Below are positions 7,427-15,649 of a DNA stretch of 18,509 nucleotides, in pieces; position 1 is the first letter of the stretch; each line of letters opens with the position of its first letter. Source of the stretch: Candidatus Gastranaerophilales bacterium (GTDB taxonomy: Bacteria > Cyanobacteriota > Vampirovibrionia > Gastranaerophilales > CAJFVJ01); assembly GCA_028694275.1 (NCBI GenBank), contig JAQUTS010000017.1:1-18509 (forward strand), given 5' to 3'. The notes beneath the pieces were generated by a model. That model saw nothing but the letters and a program-made list of their open reading frames with translations, did not search any database and had not been told where the DNA came from. Both the position numbers and the translations under genes were made by a program.

Positions 7427-9036
7427 GCAAACTAAGCGATTTACGTCGGTTGATGCTTCAAGATGATCTTGATTATTTTCTTGTACCATCAACCGATGAA
7501 TACCTAAATGAATACGTCCCCATCGAAGAAAATTCTCGCTACCACATCACAGGATTCAAAGGATCCACAGGTGATGTTTTGGTTGGTGAGCATGATGCTT
7601 TTTTGTTTGTAGATGGCCGCTACCACACACAAGCTGATGAAGAAGTGTACAAAAGCCTGATAGATGTAATAAAACTCCAAATGGGACAATCTCAAAAAGA
7701 GGCGATAATTGAAATCTTAAAAGAAAAAGGCTCAATAAAAGTCGGCGTTGTTTCATCCAAAATAAGTTATTATCTTTTCAGTGAATTCAAAAAAGAGCTC
7801 AAAAATGTAGATTTTGTCATCTATGACAAAGACCCCATTGAAAATGAAAAAGCCAAAAACGCGGCAAGTACCTACTTTGTTAAAGAAAAAATAACGGGCA
7901 TAAGCGCAGACAAAAAACTAAGTATCATCCAAAATGAAATGAACACAGATATAATAATCATCACAAAACTCGATGAAATTGCATATCTCACCAATCATCG
8001 CTCAACATCTATTCCTTATAGTTCTTGCTTTAAGGCAAAAGCCATAATCGAAAAAGAAAAATGTATTATTTTTACCGATCACAAAATCGGCAATATAGGG
8101 AAAAAATTCGAAATTCTACCCGAAGATGAGTTTTTTGAATACCTAAAAATACCTCAAAAAACCAAAGTAATTACATCATCAATAAACCTCAAAACATACA
8201 GGGCTTTGGAGCATCATTTTTTGAAACAAATAAAAACAAGCCCCCTTGAAGAGATGAAAGCCATCAAAAACAAAAATGAAATCGAACACCTCAAAAAATG
8301 CTTCAAAAAAACAGATAAAGTAATCAGAAAAGTCCAATCCTGGATGCAATCTCGTTCCATAAGAACACAAATTGACCTTTCTCACAAAACAGAAAGAGCC
8401 TACCGCAGACAATGGGCAAAAGGCCTGAGTTTTCACACAATTGCGGCTTCTGACACAGATACGGCGATTGTTCATTTCACAAATCCCCAAAACAAACCAA
8501 TATCAGACACTGTGGTTCTTTTAGATTGCGGGGGGTATTTCAAAGGCGGATATGCAACCGATATCACACAGACATTTTGGGTCGGACAACACGAGCCCAA
8601 CTTGGAGTATAAAACCATCTACACGGCTGTTTTGAAGGGATTTTTGGCAGGTATAAACACCAAAATCACCCCCAAAATGACAGGGAAAAAACTTGACTGG
8701 GCAGTAAGAAAAATTGTTGAAAAAAACGCACTTGAAGGTTTCAAATTTTCTCATTCAACAGGCCATGGAATAGGAATTGTCGTCCATGAATTTCCACCCG
8801 CCATTGCACCATCTGAAAAAGCAGAGACAATTTTAAAACCCTATATGTGCTTCAGCATAGAGCCTGGGCTCTACAAAGACGGGGCTTTTGGGGTGAGAAT
8901 TGAGCGTATAGTTTATATTGACGAAAACTACAAAATCATCCCTTTATCAAAAGCACCTTTTGATGAAAAATTGATAAACTACAATATGCTGACAGATGAG
9001 GAGATTGAGCAGGTAAAACAATGGCAGAAACAATAA
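7423..9036 (+). CDS. Xaa-Pro aminopeptidase (M24B), three-domain type
   Basis: This 537-residue enzyme hydrolyses the bond before a penultimate proline in peptides. Two creatinase-like N-terminal domains (about 1-130 and 140-285) precede the pita-bread catalytic domain (about 290-537). All five expected metal ligands are visible: D368 (VVLLDCGG), D380 (ATDITQTFW), H448 (HSTGHGIG), E480 (FSIEPGLY) and E494 (VRIERI). The second conserved histidine region VVHEFPP follows at 453-459. This longer architecture resembles eukaryotic-type APP1 rather than the shorter E. coli PepP, so no symbol is given. It overlaps pepA by 4 nt with GGAG 4 nt upstream, and overlaps the next gene by 16 nt. It likely works after PepA to clear proline-blocked peptides. 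Confidence 0.95.
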   Translation: MSKLSDLRRLMLQDDLDYFLVPSTDEYLNEYVPIEENSRYHITGFKGSTGDVLVGEHDAFLFVDGRYHTQADEEVYKSLIDVIKLQMGQSQKEAIIEILKEKGSIKVGVVSSKISYYLFSEFKKELKNVDFVIYDKDPIENEKAKNAASTYFVKEKITGISADKKLSIIQNEMNTDIIIITKLDEIAYLTNHRSTSIPYSSCFKAKAIIEKEKCIIFTDHKIGNIGKKFEILPEDEFFEYLKIPQKTKVITSSINLKTYRALEHHFLKQIKTSPLEEMKAIKNKNEIEHLKKCFKKTDKVIRKVQSWMQSRSIRTQIDLSHKTERAYRRQWAKGLSFHTIAASDTDTAIVHFTNPQNKPISDTVVLLDCGGYFKGGYATDITQTFWVGQHEPNLEYKTIYTAVLKGFLAGINTKITPKMTGKKLDWAVRKIVEKNALEGFKFSHSTGHGIGIVVHEFPPAIAPSEKAETILKPYMCFSIEPGLYKDGAFGVRIERIVYIDENYKIIPLSKAPFDEKLINYNMLTDEEIEQVKQWQKQ

Positions 9037-9770
9037 CAAGCGTAAATAACGATATTATAAAATTAGCGGCTTCTTTGGAGCAAAAAAAATTCCGTGATGA
9101 AACAGGGCTATTTTTGCTTGAAGGCAAAAAACCGCTAGAAGAAGCTATAAAAGCAGGCGTAGAAATCGAAAAATTATTTTTATCAAAAGAAGAATCATAC
9201 GCTGCAAAAGAAAGTTATATCGTCACAGAATCCGTAATGAAAAAAATCTCCACAACCCAAACACCACCAAGTGTTGCGGCTATTGCAAAAAAACAAGACT
9301 ACACATTAGAACAATTAAACGGCAAAACCATAGTCTTATTAGAAGATATAAAAGACCCGGGAAACCTCGGCACAATTATCAGAACCGCTGCCGCTTTGGG
9401 TGCGCATTTGATTGTACTGACAGGTGATTGTGTTGATTTGTACAACCCAAAAGTTATACGTTCTGCGACAGGTAACATCTTCAAAGTGCCCATTGTTTAT
9501 AGCAATGACTGGGAGCAAATGAGGCATCAATTCAGAAATCATAAGTTTATAGGCACAATTTTGGATCCTGACAAACACCCAATCGAACTCAACAAGGCAA
9601 ATTTCAATATGCCGACTGTTATTATGTTTGGCTCAGAAGCAAACGGACTTTCCCCAAAAGCAATGGAGTATGTGCAAGAATATATAAAAATCCCACTCCA
9701 AAATGAAGTAGAATCACTAAATCTTGCAATTTCTGCGGGGATTATTTTGTATAAAGCCTTAGTGCACTAA
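9021..9770 (+). CDS. SpoU/TrmH-family RNA 2'-O-methyltransferase
   Basis: This 249-residue protein is a SPOUT-fold enzyme that methylates the ribose 2'-OH of rRNA or tRNA using S-adenosylmethionine. An N-terminal substrate-binding domain (about 1-95, including GLFLLEGKKPLEEAI) is followed by the knotted catalytic domain. Its three motifs are DPGNLGTIIRTAAALGA (112-128, with N115 and catalytic R121), MFGSEANGLS (202-211) and IPLQNEVESLNLAISAGIILY (224-244). The target nucleotide cannot be predicted; TsnR/RlmB-like members are the closest in layout. The start lies 16 nt inside the preceding peptidase gene, with AGG 7 nt upstream, indicating translational coupling. It ends two bases from the stop of the convergent gene. 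Confidence 0.94.
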   Translation: MAETITSVNNDIIKLAASLEQKKFRDETGLFLLEGKKPLEEAIKAGVEIEKLFLSKEESYAAKESYIVTESVMKKISTTQTPPSVAAIAKKQDYTLEQLNGKTIVLLEDIKDPGNLGTIIRTAAALGAHLIVLTGDCVDLYNPKVIRSATGNIFKVPIVYSNDWEQMRHQFRNHKFIGTILDPDKHPIELNKANFNMPTVIMFGSEANGLSPKAMEYVQEYIKIPLQNEVESLNLAISAGIILYKALVH

Positions 9771-9772
9771 AG

Positions 9773-10975
9773 CTAAACAATAATTTTGACCCCATCAACC
9801 TTCTTTGCGGTCGCTTTTTTGGCTTTGGGAACATCCGCCAAAGATTCATATTTGTCAGAAAAAACTATAGCATTATCAACACCTTCGAGTTCGACTTTTT
9901 GGGCAGTTGCTGTTTTGATTTTTGATGAAAATCCATCAGAAAAATTGTCGAGATATTTACCTTTTTTTAAATCCTGCAAAAATCTAAAATAAGCTTTTGG
10001 CTCTCCGACATCTTCCCAGTCATTGATAATTTTGACATCAGCAATATCTTGCGGTTTTTGAGAAAACCACTCATTGCTTTTTTTCATAATATATTTTAGT
10101 GCATTTGCAGTATCAAAGACCTCAACGTCGTTTTTTCTTATAAGCTGAGATGTTAAAGGTGATTTACCTTTAGTTTCTTCTTGGATATCTCTTATCAGAT
10201 TTGTCATTGCTTCTTTGCTGATGTATGCAAAGCCTGTATTTGCAACATTATAACCATTTATGGCGTGTTTTTGGGCAATATCAATTGGCGGTTTTTCAAC
10301 GAAATCGACAAGCCCCAATATACCGTCTTGCGATTTTCTGTCCTCAAGTGCCATTATTCCAAAACGCCCTTCAACTTCAGCAGGAGTTTTTGCTATTCCC
10401 AAAAGAGCAATATGTTTATTAGGGTTATTTATTTCAGAAGAAAAATATCCGGCAGCCTCTTGGGCTTTGATTCCAAAAACATTATCACCGCCAATAATAA
10501 GAGTATCTTTTATCTCAGACGGTTTATTAAGATAAAGATTGATCACATCCCCAAGCATTCCTGAGGGTGATTCAGAGATAATCGTCTGATATCCGTTTTT
10601 TCCGACATAAGGTTTACCCAAAGCCAAAGAAAAATCCATCATGTGCAGATTGTTATTTTTATCCAAAGGAAAGGGTAAAAACACCTTATTATAATCGCCT
10701 ATTTGTTGGGCAAGAGCCTCAAAGCGTGAACCTTTACCTGCTGCAGCAACAAAATAATTAACCTTATCAACAAGATCAGAGGGCTTTAATATCCTGCCTG
10801 TAGGACTTTGATTATTCACAAAAACATCTTCTAACAAAGATGTTTTTATTTGAGGGACTTCTTGCCTGTTAAAAACATCCACTACTTCTTTTTTTATACG
10901 ATCTCCGTGGTTTTTTTGGGCAAGAGTTACAAATCCTGCCGAAAAATTTATATTTTGTTTATTTATAGTTTCCAT
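9773..10975 (-). CDS. Sugar-phosphate nucleotidyltransferase-like protein with N-terminal leader
   Basis: This 400-residue protein probably transfers a nucleotide to a sugar 1-phosphate, as do glucose-1-phosphate adenylyl-, uridylyl- and thymidylyltransferases. The nucleotide-binding signature AAAGKGSRF is at 77-85, with YNKVFLPF (95-102) supplying the usual lysine. GMLGDV (139-144) sits in place of the family GTAGAL-type loop, and IIGGDN (160-165) holds the metal-binding aspartate. FVEKP (225-229), NTGFAYIS (246-253) and DWEDVGEPKAYF (319-330) are also typical. A K/A-rich tail follows. The N-terminus ends its short leader in INFSAG (9-14). ATG 10975 is chosen because AAAGGA lies 6 nt upstream and the leader then begins at residue 1. 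An ATG at 11053 would add a hydrophobic 26-residue stretch but lacks a ribosome site. The sugar and nucleotide are unknown. Confidence 0.8.
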   Translation of the reverse strand: METINKQNINFSAGFVTLAQKNHGDRIKKEVVDVFNRQEVPQIKTSLLEDVFVNNQSPTGRILKPSDLVDKVNYFVAAAGKGSRFEALAQQIGDYNKVFLPFPLDKNNNLHMMDFSLALGKPYVGKNGYQTIISESPSGMLGDVINLYLNKPSEIKDTLIIGGDNVFGIKAQEAAGYFSSEINNPNKHIALLGIAKTPAEVEGRFGIMALEDRKSQDGILGLVDFVEKPPIDIAQKHAINGYNVANTGFAYISKEAMTNLIRDIQEETKGKSPLTSQLIRKNDVEVFDTANALKYIMKKSNEWFSQKPQDIADVKIINDWEDVGEPKAYFRFLQDLKKGKYLDNFSDGFSSKIKTATAQKVELEGVDNAIVFSDKYESLADVPKAKKATAKKVDGVKIIV

Positions 10976-10990
10976 CAAAAATCCTTTTGC

Positions 10991-11056
10991 TTTTGGCAAG
11001 TTTAAAACTTCTAAAAATATTATTTTGCCAAAAAAGCAAATGTAGAAATACATTTG
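10991..11056 (-). promoter_or_regulatory. Hairpin cluster upstream of the nucleotidyltransferase gene
   Basis: In minus-strand sense a perfect 8-bp hairpin (11049-11056 with 11037-11044, 4-nt loop TTTC) is followed one base later by a run of T, like an intrinsic terminator. Downstream, TTTTGGCAA/TTGCCAAAA arms (11025-11033 and 10991-10999) can form a second 9-bp stem whose first arm includes part of that T run. A 6-bp palindrome (10998-11010) sits at its inner end. This arrangement, 16-80 nt before the ATG, could be an attenuator; the function is inference. Confidence 0.35.
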
Positions 11057-11142
11057 TTAAATTTTCTTAACTATTCACGAAATATTTGTTCAAAAAAATA
11101 ATTTATATATTTTAATCATTCTAAAGAGAAGGAGAATATACA

Positions 11143-11922
11143 ATGTTGCAAATTACCCCCTCGGCAAATCAACACATAAGCCGGGCCAAAACATTCGCGC
11201 CGCAAAGTCAACAAACAATAAATAATACCATTCAACATAACGCTGACCCTCAAATAAATTCAAACAATGTTGTGAATTTTAGAGGTTTATTTCATACAAA
11301 TCAAACACTAAAAGCCAAAAAAGAACTTATACAAGTTGCCAAAATGATGTTTGATCGCAATTTGACAGCAGGCACAGGCGGAAACATCAGCTGCAAATGC
11401 GGTGATAAAATTCTTATTTCGGGAACCAAAACTTGCCTTGGCACACTCACCCCAAAAGATATTTCAGTTGTGGACAAAACAGGAAAACTCATAAGCGGCC
11501 CACAGCCATCATCGGAGCTTCCCGTACATATGGCTGCATACGCCCAAAGGGATGATATAGGTGCCGTTATCCACTCGCATTCTCCTTATATAAGGGTCTA
11601 TGCCGTGGCAAATCAGCCTTTGGCGGAAGATATTCTTCCTGAATGTACAAAAAACTTTGGAACAATCCCTTGTGAGCCTTATCATTTCCCGGGTTCTGAT
11701 GAGTTAGCTTCTGAAACAACAAAACACCTAAAAAACAATAACGTCGTCATAATGGGAAACCATGGGCTCCTTGCGGCAGGAAAAGATCTTATGCAAGCGT
11801 TCAAATTCACTGATGCGGCAGAACAATTAGCCCAGGTTTCATATTTGGTAAACCACTCAAACCTACCCAAAAACTCCTTCACACCTGAACAAGTTGCCAA
11901 AATCAGAGGCCAAAATAAGTGA
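11143..11922 (+). CDS. Class II aldolase (fuculose-phosphate-aldolase-like) with N-terminal leader
   Basis: This 259-residue protein has the class II aldolase/adducin fold, which cleaves or epimerises sugar phosphates with zinc. The signatures are TGGNIS (78-83), SSE with E125, HSHSP with H144 and H146, and NHGLLAAG with H207. The spacing from E125 to the three histidines (19, 21 and 82 residues) is exactly that of E73, H92, H94 and H155 in E. coli L-fuculose-1-phosphate aldolase, so a working zinc site is likely. The substrate could be fuculose-, rhamnulose-, ribulose- or methylthioribulose-phosphate. The catalytic domain begins only near residue 55; before it is an N/Q/S-rich, probably unstructured leader ending VVNFRG (43-48), absent from classical members. 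AGAAGGAG lies 8 nt before the ATG. It overlaps the HAD gene by 4 nt. Confidence 0.85.
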   Translation: MLQITPSANQHISRAKTFAPQSQQTINNTIQHNADPQINSNNVVNFRGLFHTNQTLKAKKELIQVAKMMFDRNLTAGTGGNISCKCGDKILISGTKTCLGTLTPKDISVVDKTGKLISGPQPSSELPVHMAAYAQRDDIGAVIHSHSPYIRVYAVANQPLAEDILPECTKNFGTIPCEPYHFPGSDELASETTKHLKNNNVVIMGNHGLLAAGKDLMQAFKFTDAAEQLAQVSYLVNHSNLPKNSFTPEQVAKIRGQNK

Positions 11923-13100
11923 TAATATCTTTTATCAGGCCCTATGAAAACAAAACAAGAACTTTTGGCAAAAATAAAGTCCATATCTATACAGACTATG
12001 ACAGAACTCTCTCACCGGCTGTGACTTCTGATGCCAAAAAACCAAAAGGTTCTGTCATTTTAAAAAAAGTCGCCAGGAGTTTTGAAGAATTCAGTACTTT
12101 TGTGCAAACAATGAAAGAGCATTTAACAACACATATTTCAACAGGCAGAAGTATCGCAGAATATGAAAACATGCATATTTTGTACAAAAGAAGAAATATT
12201 GAACTTCCAAAAGTTGACTCTATCATCGTAAAAGAAGGTAGCGATGAGTATCTTGAAAACAAAAAACAAAGCAGCGGATTTTCTTACACGGTAAAAAACA
12301 ACGAAAGATACGAAAAGCTAAAAGAACAAACCCGATGGGATAATCAAAACATAAGAGAAAAAACTAACCGAATAATAAAACAAAACGGCCTGACTCCTCT
12401 TGAGTGCAAAACTACATTATCTAAAAAAAATTACGGTAAAAGATCGGTATTTTCAAGGCCAAGTCTGTTAAAACCCAACACAGTCTTGATACGTGACATA
12501 GGTGATATGAGGCTTTTTCTGGGAATGTCACCTTCTATACCTGAGCACAAAGCAGAAAAAACAGCCCTCCAAATTGCAGACTATTTGCATAGCCAAAAAA
12601 TAAAATTCGAGTTGGTCAAAAAACAAAAAGACAAAGAATGTAATAATTTTATCTCATATACATTTACCCCCATGCTCAATGGAGAAATCCTTTCAAAATC
12701 TTATGACCCGAATTTGCAAATTCAAAAAGCAAAAAAAGAAGGTGACCTCATCATCGTAGCAGGAGACGGAAAAAACGACCTTGAGATGCTCAATCCTCTC
12801 AGCTATATTTCTAAAAAAACCAAAAACCTTGATATTTCAGATCCTCAAAAAGTAGAAGAGTTTCTCGAAAGTCACCCTGTTTTGAAAGAAAAAATAAAAA
12901 AACTTCCGTTAATAACAATAATTGTTCAAAAAAAAGATGAAAAATGCCAAGAATTAGAAAACCTAAACGCACTTTTCGGACAAAATTCTGAATACAAAAA
13001 AACCATCACAATCGAAGAGGGCTCTTTGACAAAAGGTATCAAAGAAGCTATCAAAGAATATCAAAAGCAAAATAAAAAATTCAAACTAAAACTTATTTAA
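11919..13100 (+). CDS. HAD-superfamily phosphatase, Cof/sucrose-phosphatase-like
   Basis: This 393-residue protein carries the HAD phosphatase motifs: YTDYDRTLSP at 24-33 (nucleophile D26, acid/base D28), STGRS at 74-78 (motif II), and AGDGKNDLEML at 281-291 (motif IV, D283 and D287). The region between motifs II and IV (about 90-275) is a large C2-type cap, as in sugar-phosphate phosphatases; a C-terminal lysine-rich helical extension follows. The start is a GTG inside the aldolase stop (overlap GTGA), with AGAGG 9 nt upstream; the only nearby ATG is out of frame. Coupling to the aldolase suggests that both act on one sugar-phosphate route. A TRTFGK segment (13-18) just before motif I resembles a degenerate version of the neighbours' tag. 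The substrate is unknown. Confidence 0.82.
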   Translation: MIISFIRPYENKTRTFGKNKVHIYTDYDRTLSPAVTSDAKKPKGSVILKKVARSFEEFSTFVQTMKEHLTTHISTGRSIAEYENMHILYKRRNIELPKVDSIIVKEGSDEYLENKKQSSGFSYTVKNNERYEKLKEQTRWDNQNIREKTNRIIKQNGLTPLECKTTLSKKNYGKRSVFSRPSLLKPNTVLIRDIGDMRLFLGMSPSIPEHKAEKTALQIADYLHSQKIKFELVKKQKDKECNNFISYTFTPMLNGEILSKSYDPNLQIQKAKKEGDLIIVAGDGKNDLEMLNPLSYISKKTKNLDISDPQKVEEFLESHPVLKEKIKKLPLITIIVQKKDEKCQELENLNALFGQNSEYKKTITIEEGSLTKGIKEAIKEYQKQNKKFKLKLI

Positions 13101-15649
13101 TGGAACAAAGTTTTGATGGATGATTTTATATTGCGGGAAATGTTTTTGGTTTTTTCAAAAATAACCACAGGGATATCATTATCTGCGGCAAACTTCCTGT
13201 ATTTTTTGTCTATATTTTCAAAAGGCACATCATAAGCATAAAAAGCAGCTATTTTAGGATTCATAACAAAAAACTCATTATATTTGCGACCGTCGCTGCG
13301 TTTTGCGTTTTCTATTTTCGATGTAGCTTCTTTGATTGTTCCGACAAGCTCTTCACCCCGATCGGCAATGTCCTCAAAACTTTTACAGTCCTTGAGATTT
13401 TGCGCCAGGGTTTTGTATTCTTTTTTGGTTAAACTGAGTTTTTCTTGCAACAAATTCGGAACGTATTCTTTAAGAGATTTACTTTTTTCAGAAAAATAAT
13501 ACTCCCCAAATTCAGGAAAAGCCTTGTAATAACCTGAGGCCAAATCCTTTGAATACCCGCCCAAAATATCCTCAAAATCAACACTTAACAAAAAGCCCTG
13601 TTCCCTGAACGGTTTGCCCGAGCCTTGTTTCATATATGTTGCACTCAAAACATTTTTTGAATTGGCAGAGGGCATATCTCTAAGCAAGTCTTTTTTATTT
13701 TGCAAAGAAAGCTTGTGACCTATATCAATATCTGCTATTTCATGCGCAAAGGCGTGGAAATCAGTATTTTCATCCAAATCAAGGCGAATAACCTTATTTG
13801 AAATTCCATCCAAAACAACTGATTCTACATCAAGTTCTGAAGCTCTGGGGATATGAGTTTGCGGCATTATCGACACATTTGACTTGATATCCTGCACAAT
13901 AGGATCCAATGCTTCTGAAAATTCTTTGAGGCTAGCTCCGTACTTGTGGAAAAATTTGTCATTAGCCTTTACCGCCTTCAAATCTGCTTCGCAAAAAATT
14001 TGAGCCATCTGAAACATATTTCCTTTTCTGAAACGAAAAGCTGTTTCTTGCATTTTGGGATTTTTATCTTCAGCTTTTTGTAATTTTTCAAGCCAATCAT
14101 GAGAATCTATAAGCGTAAATAAATTGGATTGTTCTTTATCACTAAGGCCAAGCTTTGATGTCAAAAAGTAAGTATCAAAAGCCGATTGAGCCGGATGAGT
14201 TTTATCTTTGGTTCTTTCTTTTTTGGTTATGTCATGAAATAACCCACCTAAAATAAGAACTTTTTTATCACTCAGATTAAAAGTACCCCAACTATCTGAT
14301 TTGACTACATTTTGCAAAACCCTCAAAGAATGCTGATCAACAGTATAACTATGCGTTTTGTGCTGCTTATTGCCAATTATTGATAAAAACTGAGGAACTG
14401 CTTTGCTTATATTATTAAGATGTTCGGCCAGTTGCTTTGACTCAGGTATAATAACCTGATTGTTCAAAGAAAATTCCTGAACTAAAGGAGATAGTTTGTT
14501 AATCGCACCAAGAACAATCGGATCTTTTATCTTGTCAGAAACTTGATTTTTTATGACAGGATAGCCAATCATTTTAGTCCCGTCAAGCTCAAATCCAAAA
14601 TGTGAGAACAGCTGTTTTTTTTGTTCTTCATCCATTTTTTTTGTCTTATACAAAAAAGCATTTACAACTTTTTTTCGCGGAATTTTCAGGCCGATATTAA
14701 CTTTATCCAAATCAATTTTTTGTAATATCTGTGCAACAGAATATAACGAGTGATTAACTTTTTTTACCTGTTGAGGGCTAAGGTTGGGTGTTTCAAGATT
14801 TGCTTGGTCGATAAGAGAATGCAAAAACTGTTGTGAACCATCAACATTATTGGGCAATAAAGGCGAAATAAGATGAGCTTTATCGCTATATATTTTATTG
14901 TTCGAATGAATCAATGATGACAAAAATTCTCTACGTTCTTCTCTGTTTAGCTCCTTAAAATCTTGAACATTCGGCAATTTATGCTTCAGAGCAGGATTAA
15001 GTCCGTTAACATAAGTTATTTGAGCGTAATTCATTCCTTTTTGCGCACTCTCTAAAAGTTCATCAGCCTTATCGGGCATTATTACCATCTGTTTTGACAA
15101 TACTATTTTATGATAATTCCCAAGCGAATTCAAAGGCATCAAAGCAGTAACATTATTGCAAAACTTTTCTCTTTGCACATCGGGATTTTCCAGCAAAAAC
15201 TTTGCCACATCAGCAACCATAGAACCGTTCGCATCGGGGATTTTTGATGCATATTCAACATTTGCACACAAAACGCTGATATCTCTTTTTAGGCCTTGAG
15301 ATTCTTTCTCGGCAATATGCTCTACAAGATTGATCTTGTTATCATCACGCAAAGATTTATAAGGCAAAAGCTTCTCTAAGTTATCACAAATTTGTTCTTC
15401 TGAAACCCTGTTATTTTTTTGGATCATTTCTCTAAAAAAAGCCACCTGCTCAGGTACCAATATTTTGTAATTATCCAAATTTTTACTTTTTTTGTCCTGC
15501 TGACCAAAACTCAAATAGTAATTGGAAGGGTATGCCCTCATCGGAAATCTAGAAGGAACATAAGGAGCTCTTTTGACAGTCAAACAAGGAGCCATAGCGT
15601 TTTTAGAAGGGGTATTTTGAATTTTTGTTTGCACATTATTAATAATCAT
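13097..15649 (-). CDS. Large HD-domain (GlnD-like) protein with N-terminal leader, otherwise unrecognised
   Basis: This 850-residue protein contains, at about 430-560, an HD metal-dependent phosphohydrolase domain like that of GlnD uridylyl-removing enzymes. It shows SYTVDQHSLRVL (H440), GGLFHDITK (H472, D473), H485, SHDWL (H517) and CEADLKA (D556). No nucleotidyltransferase or ACT domain is seen. The leader (1-51) ends YLSFGQQ (45-51). Residues about 60-280 hold imperfect repeats: ICDNLEKLLPYKSL (87-100) and FCNNVTALMPLNSL (163-176) share the pattern CxNxxxLxPxxSL, with a weaker third copy near 259-270. The C-terminal 240 residues are unrecognised; YNEFFVMNPKIAAFY and DNDIPVVIF near the end look like alternating beta strands. 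Its ATG overlaps the stop of the upstream kinase gene as TAATG with GGGGGA before it, so it is translationally coupled. It could be a signalling hydrolase or an effector. Confidence 0.72.
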   Translation of the reverse strand: MIINNVQTKIQNTPSKNAMAPCLTVKRAPYVPSRFPMRAYPSNYYLSFGQQDKKSKNLDNYKILVPEQVAFFREMIQKNNRVSEEQICDNLEKLLPYKSLRDDNKINLVEHIAEKESQGLKRDISVLCANVEYASKIPDANGSMVADVAKFLLENPDVQREKFCNNVTALMPLNSLGNYHKIVLSKQMVIMPDKADELLESAQKGMNYAQITYVNGLNPALKHKLPNVQDFKELNREERREFLSSLIHSNNKIYSDKAHLISPLLPNNVDGSQQFLHSLIDQANLETPNLSPQQVKKVNHSLYSVAQILQKIDLDKVNIGLKIPRKKVVNAFLYKTKKMDEEQKKQLFSHFGFELDGTKMIGYPVIKNQVSDKIKDPIVLGAINKLSPLVQEFSLNNQVIIPESKQLAEHLNNISKAVPQFLSIIGNKQHKTHSYTVDQHSLRVLQNVVKSDSWGTFNLSDKKVLILGGLFHDITKKERTKDKTHPAQSAFDTYFLTSKLGLSDKEQSNLFTLIDSHDWLEKLQKAEDKNPKMQETAFRFRKGNMFQMAQIFCEADLKAVKANDKFFHKYGASLKEFSEALDPIVQDIKSNVSIMPQTHIPRASELDVESVVLDGISNKVIRLDLDENTDFHAFAHEIADIDIGHKLSLQNKKDLLRDMPSANSKNVLSATYMKQGSGKPFREQGFLLSVDFEDILGGYSKDLASGYYKAFPEFGEYYFSEKSKSLKEYVPNLLQEKLSLTKKEYKTLAQNLKDCKSFEDIADRGEELVGTIKEATSKIENAKRSDGRKYNEFFVMNPKIAAFYAYDVPFENIDKKYRKFAADNDIPVVIFEKTKNISRNIKSSIKTLFH

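Noticed and set aside
10976..11053. Upstream in-frame ATG adding a hydrophobic 26-residue N-terminus, like a signal peptide, to the nucleotidyltransferase
   Set aside because: No ribosome site precedes the ATG at 11053, whereas AAAGGA lies 6 nt before the ATG at 10975, and the latter start puts the leader motif in the position seen in the other tagged proteins.
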